Part shown: one piece after another, positions 1 to 4,658 of the stretch | Position numbering within the stretch: the first letter of the stretch is position 1 | Layout: each line of letters opens with the position of its first letter | Source: Shimia sp041624275 | GTDB lineage: Bacteria; Pseudomonadota; Alphaproteobacteria; Rhodobacterales; Rhodobacteraceae | NCBI RefSeq assembly: GCF_041624275.1 | Contig: NZ_JBFJVE010000205.1 | Coordinates: forward strand, 1 to 5,106 | Reading direction: 5' to 3' | DNA: 5,106 nt | Made by a program: the position numbers and the translations under genes | The notes under the pieces: generated by a model | Seen by the model: only the letters and a program-made list of their open reading frames with translations | Database searches by the model: none | What the model was told of the DNA's origin: nothing

Positions 1-158
1 CGGCGGATATAACCGGACTTCTCGAGCCGTTTCACACGCTCGGAACAGGGGGTGTTGGTCAGGTTGACCCGTGCCGCCAGCTCGACAATCGACAGCCTGC
101 CGTCGGCCTCGAGCTCTTCGAGGATTCGCTCGTCGATTCGGTCCAAATCCCTAGACAT
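1..158 (-). CDS. Lrp/AsnC-family transcriptional regulator, N-terminal part (cut by window edge)
   Basis: Only the first 52 codons are present; the gene continues past base 1. Reading from the ATG at 158-156, the protein has a short lead (MSRDLDRIDERILEEL) followed by an Lrp-type helix-turn-helix. The first helix is around residues 7-18, 'LSIVELAARV' is at 22-31, and the recognition helix region at 33-51 contains the conserved TPC (36-38) followed by ERVKRLEKSGYI. This pattern, with TPC and RVxRLE, is what E. coli Lrp and its close relatives show. The C-terminal RAM ligand-binding domain is outside the window. The start has only a weak ribosome site (GGGGA at 172-168, 9 nt upstream). The gene is divergent from the usp-symporter operon across about 190 bp, the usual arrangement for an Lrp-type local regulator of an amino-acid transporter. 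The family assignment is firm. The regulated target and the effector (alanine, glycine or another amino acid) are inferred. Confidence 0.9.
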   Translation of the reverse strand, partial: MSRDLDRIDERILEELEADGRLSIVELAARVNLTNTPCSERVKRLEKSGYIR

Positions 159-173
159 CAGTAAAATTCCCCA
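159..173. promoter_or_regulatory. Possible second, weaker Lrp-like site next to the regulator's start codon
   Basis: CAGTAAAATTCCCCA agrees with the E. coli Lrp consensus at 11 of 15 positions and abuts the ATG of the Lrp-type gene. It starts 74 bp from the stronger site at 233-247, close to a whole number of helical turns. It also overlaps one copy of an imperfect direct repeat: GTAAAATTCCC (161-171) and GTGTAATTCCC (192-202), 9 of 11 identical. Lrp proteins usually bind several spaced sites. The match is weak enough that chance in AT-rich DNA cannot be excluded. Confidence 0.25.
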
Positions 174-232
174 AAAAAGGCCTGAAATTTGGTGTAATTC
201 CCACAATACAGCCTGAGTTCATTCTCTTTTTC

Positions 233-247
233 TAGTGAATATTACTA
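233..247. promoter_or_regulatory. Candidate Lrp-family operator
   Basis: TAGTGAATATTACTA is a partial palindrome: outer arms TAGT/ACTA are perfect and 5 of 7 pairs match around the central base. Against the E. coli Lrp consensus YAGHAWATTWTDCTR it agrees at 13 of 15 positions, failing only at positions 5 and 9. It touches the proposed -10 box of the usp-symporter operon (246-251), so a protein bound here would be expected to affect that promoter directly. The divergent gene encodes an Lrp-type protein with a closely similar recognition helix. Binding itself is inferred. Confidence 0.5.
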
Positions 248-335
248 TTATCCCCGGCCACGGCAATGGGGAATCACCAACAACACACCCGGCGCCGCGA
301 CAAAGGGCATCAGCCCGAGAACACCAGACCACAAC

Positions 336-342
336 AAGGAGG
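336..342 (+). promoter_or_regulatory. Strong ribosome binding site fixing the TTG start of usp
   Basis: AAGGAGG lies 8 nt before the TTG at 351. This is a near-ideal Shine-Dalgarno sequence and spacing, and it decides the start. No ATG occurs near the beginning of the frame, and the next alternative, GTG at 357, would sit 14 nt away. Confidence 0.85.
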
Positions 343-350
343 TCGAAACA

Positions 351-788
351 TTGACAGTGAAACTCGTCATCGGACTTGACGGGGCAGAGACGGGCAACCG
401 CGCTCTGGCCTTCGCCAAGGATCTGGGCAAGAAGATCGGTGATTGCGAACTGATCGTTGCCTATGTCATCGAATGGTCGCCATTCACCTTCCAGACCCCG
501 GAAGAAAACGCCCAGCGACACAAGCGGCGCGAAGAAGAGCTGAAGCTTGCCACCGACCGTATCGTCGCCCCGGCGGTCGCCGCGCTCGAGGCCGAAGGCT
601 TTGCCGCGCGTGGCATCGTGCGTCACGGCGACGTCGCCGACACGCTGAGCAAGATCAGCACCGAGAACGGTGCCGGCCAGATCATCGTCGGCCGCACCTC
701 GGAAAGCGGTTTTGCCACCCGGCTCTTCGGCAGCTCCACCAGCAATCTGGTGATGAACGCCGACGTCCCGGTCACGGTCGTCGGATAA
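351..788 (+). CDS. Universal stress protein, UspA family
   Basis: This is a 145-residue single-domain protein of the usual UspA length and alternating beta/alpha layout. Beta 1 is VKLVIGLDGAE with the conserved Asp10. The central region has VAALEAEGF and GIVRHGDVADTL (88-99), and beta 4 is QIIVGRT (110-116). The C-terminal nucleotide-binding stretch is GRTSESGFATRLFGSS (114-129), followed by SNLV and the final strand VPVTVVG. The ATP-binding pattern of the family is G-x2-G-x9-G-S/T. Here the first and third glycines (114, 127) and Ser128 are present, but the second glycine is Ser117, so ATP binding is likely but not certain. Such proteins are cytoplasmic dimers that respond to stress or energy state. 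Translation starts at a TTG behind a strong ribosome site. The gene is the first of a two-gene operon with a symporter 15 nt downstream. A known parallel is TeaD, a UspA-type protein encoded with the ectoine TRAP transporter TeaABC of Halomonas, which modulates uptake. A similar role here is inferred. Confidence 0.93.
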   Translation: MTVKLVIGLDGAETGNRALAFAKDLGKKIGDCELIVAYVIEWSPFTFQTPEENAQRHKRREEELKLATDRIVAPAVAALEAEGFAARGIVRHGDVADTLSKISTENGAGQIIVGRTSESGFATRLFGSSTSNLVMNADVPVTVVG

Positions 789-803
789 GGAAAGGTTCCC
801 CAC

Positions 804-2357
804 ATGAATAGGTTCTTGAAACCGGCCCTCACCGGGGCCGCCGCACTGGCCGTTGCCACCCCGTCGCTCGCCGAAGAGGCCATGGGCATCGACGACAAGG
901 TCAATCAGGTCTTCGCCGAGGTGACCGGCCCCTTCGTCGGGCTGATCTTCGCCCCCTTCCCCGGCACGTCCTTTCCCTGGATCGTGATGTGGCTGGTGAT
1001 CGCGGCTTCGGTCTTCACGCTTTATTTCGGCTTCGTGCAGTTCCGCTTTTTCGGCCATGCCATCCGGCTGGTGAAGGGCGATTATTCCGACCCCAATGAC
1101 GCCGGCGAGGTCAGCCACTTCCAGGCCCTGGCAACGGCGCTTTCGGGCACTGTCGGGCTGGGCAACATCGCCGGTGTGGCGGTGGCCGTCGGCATCGGCG
1201 GTCCGGGCGCGACCTTCTGGATGATCCTTGCCGGTCTTCTGGGCATGGCCTCGAAGTTCACCGAATGTACGCTGGGCGTGAAATACCGCAACGAATACCC
1301 CGACGGCACGGTTTCGGGGGGCCCGATGTACTATATCTCCAAGGGCTTTGCCGAACTGGGCCTGCCCGGTGGCAAGATCCTCGCGGTGCTGTTCTCGATT
1401 TTCTGCATCCTCGGCGCCTTCGGCGGCGGCAACATGTTCCAGGCCAACCAGGCGCACGCCCAGATTTCGGGCATCATCGGCGATTATCCGGGCTGGATCA
1501 CCGGCCTGGTCTTTGCGGCGGTGGTCTTTGCCGTGATCGTCGGCGGCATCAAGTCGATCGCCCGCGTCACCGAAAAGGTGGTGCCTTTCATGGGCATCCT
1601 CTATGTCGGCGCCGCGCTGGTCATCCTGATCGTCAACTATGACATGATCGGCTGGGCCTTCGGCCAGATCTTTGCCGGTGCCTTCACCGGGCTCGGCATC
1701 GCCGGCGGCATGGTCGGTGCGCTGATCCAGGGCTTCAAGCGGGCCGCCTTCTCGAACGAGGCCGGCGTCGGCTCGGCGGCGATCGCCCACTCGGCAGTGA
1801 AAACCAGCGAGCCGATCACCGAGGGCTTCGTGTCCCTGCTCGAGCCGCTGATCGACACCGTGGTGATCTGCACCATGACCGCTCTGGTCATCACCATCTC
1901 GCAGCAGATGCTGATCGATCCGCAGACCGGCATGTACATCCTGACCGAGGGCGGCAGCCATATCGCCACCGTCGACGGCAATACCGGTGTCGCCCTGACT
2001 TCGGCCGCCTTCGGCGCATCGATCAGCTGGTTCCCCTATGTTCTGGCCGTGGCCGTGGTCCTGTTTGCCTTCTCGACGATGATCTCGTGGTCCTACTACG
2101 GGCTCAAGGCCTGGACCTATCTCTTCGGCGAAGGCAAGACGGCCGAACTGGTGTTCAAGGTGCTGTTCTGCATCTTCGTGGTGATCGGCGCCTCGGCCAG
2201 CCTCGGCCCGGTGATCGACTTCTCGGACGCGGCGATCTTCGCCATGGCGGTGGTCAATATCGCGGCGCTCTACTTCCTGATGAAGCTGGTGCGCGCCGAG
2301 CTGGTCTCGTACAGCGCCCGCCTGAACAGCGGCAAGATCGCCAAGGCCAAGGCCTGA
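804..2357 (+). CDS. Alanine/glycine:cation symporter, AGCS family (AlsT/DagA-like)
   Basis: This 517-residue inner-membrane protein of the AGCS family (TC 2.A.25) imports alanine or glycine together with Na+ or H+. Family hallmarks are the unwound first core helix, ALSGTVGLGNIAGVAVAVG (112-130), running into GGPGATFWM (132-140). The second hallmark is FKRAAFSNEAGVGSAAIAHS (311-330), followed by EPITEG and the IDTVVICTMTALVI helix (350-363). About ten to eleven hydrophobic helices follow one another from about 58 to 496, and the C-terminal tail is basic (KIAKAKA). The first 24 residues (MNRFLKPALTGAAALAVATPSLA, then EE) look like a cleavable signal peptide ending in a Ser-Leu-Ala site. YaaJ and AlsT, at about 465-476 residues, are shorter. 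The PROSITE-type signature is imperfect: Ile141 replaces the usual Trp after FWM. The ATG at 804 follows AAGGAAAGG (787-795) with 8 nt spacing, so it is translated from the usp operon. Alanine versus glycine versus another small amino acid cannot be decided from sequence. Confidence 0.94.
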   Translation: MNRFLKPALTGAAALAVATPSLAEEAMGIDDKVNQVFAEVTGPFVGLIFAPFPGTSFPWIVMWLVIAASVFTLYFGFVQFRFFGHAIRLVKGDYSDPNDAGEVSHFQALATALSGTVGLGNIAGVAVAVGIGGPGATFWMILAGLLGMASKFTECTLGVKYRNEYPDGTVSGGPMYYISKGFAELGLPGGKILAVLFSIFCILGAFGGGNMFQANQAHAQISGIIGDYPGWITGLVFAAVVFAVIVGGIKSIARVTEKVVPFMGILYVGAALVILIVNYDMIGWAFGQIFAGAFTGLGIAGGMVGALIQGFKRAAFSNEAGVGSAAIAHSAVKTSEPITEGFVSLLEPLIDTVVICTMTALVITISQQMLIDPQTGMYILTEGGSHIATVDGNTGVALTSAAFGASISWFPYVLAVAVVLFAFSTMISWSYYGLKAWTYLFGEGKTAELVFKVLFCIFVVIGASASLGPVIDFSDAAIFAMAVVNIAALYFLMKLVRAELVSYSARLNSGKIAKAKA

Positions 2358-2379
2358 GGCGCAGGACCCTGACACCAAG

Positions 2380-2404
2380 GACCGGGGCAGCCTCTGCCCC
2401 GGTC
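2380..2404 (+). terminator. Hairpin, probable transcription terminator of the usp-symporter operon
   Basis: ACCGGGGCAG (2381-2390) and CTGCCCCGGT (2394-2403) form a perfect 10-bp stem with a 3-nt loop, extended by a G-C pair at 2380/2404. It begins 23 nt after the symporter stop codon. The T tract behind it is poor (CTCTCCGG), so it may be an intrinsic terminator of the weak-U type common in GC-rich bacteria or a 3'-end stabilising hairpin. The stem is seen directly; the terminator role is inferred from its strength and place. Confidence 0.7.
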
Positions 2405-2657
2405 TCTCCGGTTGCGGCGACCCCGCCCGCGGCGCCTGCGCGGCCCCGATCAAGACGTGGCCTCGAGCCGGAAAACCGCGCCCTGCCGCCCCTTGTGGAC
2501 GATCGCTTCGAAACCTGTTCCGGCGGGCTTGCGCAAATCCCCCAAGCTGCGGCGGGCAAAGGACGGCGCGTCAAAGGACTGCCTTGTTGCTCAACAGGAC
2601 ACATCGCTCTATTCGTGCAGAGTAGGTGTCTCTATTGGCAGGATCGACGGAGGTCAG
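2405..2657 (+). promoter_or_regulatory. Spacer before the GntR gene, with weak promoter and operator-like signals
   Basis: No credible gene lies here. A reading frame in phase with the GntR gene stays open back to about 2412, but its translation is basic and Pro/Arg-rich, resembles no GntR protein and has no ribosome site. In the last 80 bases base composition falls toward AT. There TGTTG-CT-CAACA (2585-2596) is a perfect 12-bp palindrome. TTGTTG (2584-2589) and TCTATT (2608-2613), 18 bp apart, make a weak -35/-10 pair that would place the palindrome over the promoter. CTCTATT occurs twice (2607-2613 and 2630-2636), 23 bp apart, and CAAAGGAC twice (2557-2564 and 2572-2579). Autoregulation by the GntR protein through the palindrome is plausible but unproven. 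Confidence 0.3.
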
Positions 2658-3266
2658 GTGCAGGAGCAGCAGATCAAGAAATCGGACGATATTGCCAACA
2701 AGCTGTCGGCGCGGATCGTGCGCGGTGATTTCGAACCGGGCGAGAAACTCCGCCAGGATATTATCGCGCGCGAATTCGGGGTCTCGCAGGTCACGGTCAG
2801 GGAAGCCCTGCTGCGGGTCGCCTCGCAGGGGCTGGCGATCAGCCTGCCACGGCGCGGCATGTGTGTCGCCCCCGTGGATCAGACCGCGATCGAAGAGCTG
2901 CGGGTCATGCGCGGCGCGCTTGAACCGGTCGCCTTGCAGCGTTCGGTGCCCAACCTGACACCCAATCAGATTGCCGAGATCGAAACGATCCACGAGGAAT
3001 GCAACGCGGCCGAGACCTCGGAAGCCTGGGAAGACGCGAACCGGCGTTTTCACATGGCGGTGATATCCGCCTGCCGGATGCCCCGGTTGATCGCGGAAAT
3101 CAGCAATCTCCAACTGCTGTACATGTGGCACTTCAGCAAGCGCCACACCGCGAAATGGCGGCGGCGGGACAACCCCGATCACGCCGCGATCCTGTCCGCG
3201 ATCAAGGCCCGCGACGCGGAGCTTGCGCGCTCGCTCATGCGGCGGCACCTGGCGCGGATGGCTTAG
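2658..3266 (+). CDS. GntR-family transcriptional regulator, FadR/FCD subgroup; candidate biotin regulator BioR
   Basis: From the GTG at 2658 this is a 202-residue protein. The N-terminal winged helix-turn-helix covers about 8-72, with GDFEPGEKLRQDIIAREFGVSQ (23-44), recognition helix VTVREALLRVASQGLA (45-60) and wing SLPRRGMCV (62-70). The C-terminal FCD ligand domain covers about 76-200. Its likely metal/ligand residues are Asn128 and His132 (NRRFH), His175 (DHAAIL) and His197 (MRRHL), with the spacing expected of FCD proteins. The start was chosen because GGAGG (2649-2653) lies just before it, though the 4-nt spacer is short, and because the homologous part begins a few residues on. The upstream extension of the frame is not protein-like. 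The gene converges on the biotin operon, leaving 6 bp between stop codons. BioR, the alphaproteobacterial biotin repressor, belongs to the GntR family and is often encoded beside bio genes. 'IAREFGVS...VREALLR' and 'MPRLIAEI' resemble BioR-type sequences as I remember them. GntR/FCD is firm; BioR is a hypothesis. Confidence 0.92.
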   Translation: MQEQQIKKSDDIANKLSARIVRGDFEPGEKLRQDIIAREFGVSQVTVREALLRVASQGLAISLPRRGMCVAPVDQTAIEELRVMRGALEPVALQRSVPNLTPNQIAEIETIHEECNAAETSEAWEDANRRFHMAVISACRMPRLIAEISNLQLLYMWHFSKRHTAKWRRRDNPDHAAILSAIKARDAELARSLMRRHLARMA

Positions 3267-3272
3267 CGGCCG

Positions 3273-4031
3273 TCAGGCGGGTCTGCGCGCCACCATCCAG
3301 ATGAGGTGATAGGTCAGTGAAACCCCGTCCTGCGCGCCGAAATACCGCATGTAGTCATCGCTGAACGCCGCGAGGGAAGATTTGCTCCACCTCTTTGCCG
3401 CACGACCGTTGACACCCGTATTCCTGAGGTGCTCCAGCACCTTGCGCGGCGTTTCGAAGGTCATTGGGCGCAGGGTTTCGCACGCCGAGACGACCTCGAG
3501 CTTTCCGCGGACGGCCTCGGCGAGATCCTCGGCGCGGCACAGTCCCGGCGCGCCCGAGGACGAGCCGATTTTCACCAGTTCCCGGTATTGCTCGGGGCCG
3601 AAGCCGGAGACCGCCAGCCACCCGCCCGGCGCAAGCGACTCCGCGGCGCGCTGCAGCAGCCGGGCCGGATCGCGCAGCCATTGGATCATCGATGCCGATA
3701 CGATCAGATCGGGTTTCTCGGGCCAGTCGATCTGGCCGGCGTCTCCGCAGAGGAACGCCGCCTGATGCGCCCTTGCGGTGCCTTGGGCCTGCGGCGAAAT
3801 ATCGTTCAAGGTCAGTTCTGAAATGTCGAAACCGGTCGTCAGCCTGCGGGTCAGATGCCCGGTGCCGCAGCCCAGCTCAAGGGCGGAAGTGAAGGGGCCG
3901 GCGGCACCTGCGGCGCGCAGCTCCTGCACCAGTTGCCCGGCGATCCAGGCCTGTTGCAGCGCCGCTTCGTGATAGCTGGCGAAACTGCGGCTGAAACTGC
4001 GTTGAACACGGTCGGCAAGGTCAGAAGTCAT
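3273..4031 (-). CDS. bioC: Malonyl-[ACP] O-methyltransferase BioC
   Basis: This 252-residue cytoplasmic SAM-dependent methyltransferase has the usual BioC length. It methylates the free carboxyl of malonyl-ACP so that fatty-acid synthesis can extend it to pimeloyl-ACP methyl ester, the first step dedicated to biotin. The BioC-type N-terminal helix RSFSRSFASYHEAALQQ (11-27) is followed by SAM motif I, LELGCGTGHL (51-60), NDIS (76-79) at the end of the second strand, GDAGQIDW (96-103), and SASMIQWL (112-119), the BioC counterpart of the S-x-x-x-Q-W segment. Next come LAPGGWLAVSGFG (133-145) and a BioC-specific C-terminus: NTGVNGRAAKRWS (204-216), then YMRYFG and LTYHLIWMVARR (239-250). The ATG at 4031-4029 overlaps the bioG stop in ATGA, which supports this start and coupled translation. 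An in-frame ATG three codons upstream (4040) is possible. The ribosome site is weak, as suits re-initiation after bioG. Confidence 0.93.
   Translation of the reverse strand: MTSDLADRVQRSFSRSFASYHEAALQQAWIAGQLVQELRAAGAAGPFTSALELGCGTGHLTRRLTTGFDISELTLNDISPQAQGTARAHQAAFLCGDAGQIDWPEKPDLIVSASMIQWLRDPARLLQRAAESLAPGGWLAVSGFGPEQYRELVKIGSSSGAPGLCRAEDLAEAVRGKLEVVSACETLRPMTFETPRKVLEHLRNTGVNGRAAKRWSKSSLAAFSDDYMRYFGAQDGVSLTYHLIWMVARRPA
4028..4031 (-). promoter_or_regulatory. bioG/bioC translational coupling junction (ATGA overlap)
   Basis: The bioC ATG (4031-4029) overlaps the bioG TGA (4030-4028). Unlike the bioA/bioG junction, no strong Shine-Dalgarno lies ahead (GGACGGAATGG is the best purine run), so bioC is probably translated mainly by ribosomes finishing bioG. 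Confidence 0.75.
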
Positions 4032-4648
4032 GTCATCCATTCCGTCCAGCTTTGGCCCGCGCGAAACGGGACATGGGGGCCGGGGATCAGGCGAACGGCA
4101 TCTTCCCGCCCCTGCCACGCGCAAACCTGAGCCGAGGTAGGCAGGATGCGATCGCTGCGCGGAATCCAGATGCGGTCAAAGCCCGGGTCCGGCGCAGCCC
4201 CGCGGTCGATCACCGCCAGAAGCTCGGCCTGCGCCGCCGCGATGTCGATCTGCGGGGCGGGCCCGATGTGCCCGGCCCGCTGACAGAATCTGGCAAAGCT
4301 GACAGGGCTCAGACCCGCGGCGGTGGCACGCACCCTGTCCGGCGGAATGCCGCGCCGGTGATCCGCCGGAAACAGCGTGCCGCTGACCGCCACCCGGCGC
4401 GCCGGCTGCACCCCGGTCCGCGACAGCCAATGGGCCGCCGAAACGACGCCGAAGGAGAAGGCCAGCAGGCGCAGCTCGTCATAGTCGTCACGCTGCGAAA
4501 GCGGATGGTCCAGATCGCGGTAATCCTCGAGGAACAGGACATCCCCGGCGCCGCTCAGGGTCAGAAAGGGCGCCGGGCCAAGCGCCCAGCCGCCAAAGAC
4601 CAGGGTCAGAACGCCCCCGCCGTCACGATGCAGCCACCGCGCCTTCAC
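4028..4648 (-). CDS. bioG: Pimeloyl-[ACP] methyl ester esterase BioG
   Basis: This 206-residue alpha/beta hydrolase of the BioG family (formerly DUF452) removes the methyl group from pimeloyl-ACP methyl ester. That stops chain extension and frees pimeloyl-ACP for BioF, the job done by BioH in E. coli. Strand LTLVFGGWALG (14-24) carries the oxyanion-hole FGGW. DVLFLEDYRDL (36-46) matches the family's D-V-L-x-x-x-D-Y. The nucleophile elbow AFSFGV (63-68) places the catalytic Ser at 65. IWIPRSDRILP (160-170) offers Asp166, and GPHVPF (190-195) offers His192 as the remaining triad members, both in the expected order. The start is a GTG (4648-4646) that overlaps the bioA stop in GTGA, with GGAGG (4658-4654) inside the bioA end, 5 nt upstream. 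The bioC ATG overlaps its stop. Tight bioA-bioG-bioC coupling fits co-production of the methyltransferase and its esterase. Triad residues are assigned by pattern, not alignment. Confidence 0.9.
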   Translation of the reverse strand: MKARWLHRDGGGVLTLVFGGWALGPAPFLTLSGAGDVLFLEDYRDLDHPLSQRDDYDELRLLAFSFGVVSAAHWLSRTGVQPARRVAVSGTLFPADHRRGIPPDRVRATAAGLSPVSFARFCQRAGHIGPAPQIDIAAAQAELLAVIDRGAAPDPGFDRIWIPRSDRILPTSAQVCAWQGREDAVRLIPGPHVPFRAGQSWTEWMT

Positions 4649-4658
4649 GCGGCCCTCC
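4645..4658 (-). promoter_or_regulatory. bioA/bioG translational coupling junction (GTGA overlap with internal ribosome site)
   Basis: The bioG start GTG (4648-4646) and the bioA stop TGA (4647-4645) share bases. A clear GGAGG (4658-4654) sits 5 nt before the GTG, within the last bioA codons. This fixes an unusual start codon and implies that bioG translation follows that of bioA. Confidence 0.8.

Larger units (their letters stand above)
159..350. promoter_or_regulatory. Divergent promoter/control region between the Lrp-type gene and the usp-symporter operon
   Basis: This spacer is clearly more AT-rich over 160-250 than the genes around it, as expected of a divergent promoter. For the rightward operon, TATTAT at 246-251 fits a -10 box at 5 of 6 positions. 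No good -35 lies at the right distance (about 222-228 reads TTCTCTT), which would suit a promoter that depends on an activator or is closed by a repressor. If that box is used, the usp leader is roughly 90 nt. The leader contains a small inverted repeat, TCCCC (251-255) with GGGGA (268-272), but no long hairpin and no recognisable riboswitch. I could not pick a convincing leftward promoter for the Lrp-type gene. Confidence 0.5.

Noticed and set aside
252..350. Glycine or other riboswitch in the leader of the symporter operon
   Set aside because: The leader is only about 90-100 nt and shows just short inverted repeats (TCCCC/GGGGA and GGGC/GCCC). I see no conserved aptamer core or tandem arrangement.
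159..350. BioR box (TTATMKATAA) in the intergenic regions of the window
   Set aside because: Neither 159-350 nor 2358-2657 contains a match. The nearest look-alike, ATTATCCC at 248-255, lacks the second half.
219..2453. A 744-codon open frame on the minus strand opposite usp and the symporter
   Set aside because: It mirrors two well-recognised plus-strand genes. Its protein is a low-complexity run rich in His, Asp, Arg and Gly with no domain, and it has no clear ribosome site. Long antisense frames are common in high-GC genes.
2412..2657. N-terminal extension of the GntR protein by 82 codons from a TTG
   Set aside because: The extension is basic and Pro/Arg-rich, has no ribosome site at its start, and is followed by a good GTG start with GGAGG directly before the conserved GntR domain.
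3464..3892. Plus-strand open frames opposite bioC and bioG (for example 3464-3892 and 4052-4717)
   Set aside because: They are Arg/Pro/Ala-rich shadows of recognised genes on the other strand, with no motif or translation signal.
4032..4124. Longer bioC start reaching up to 4124
   Set aside because: The extra residues (MRVAGAGRCRSP...) lie inside bioG in another frame and are not BioC-like. The ATG overlapping the bioG stop gives the normal BioC length.
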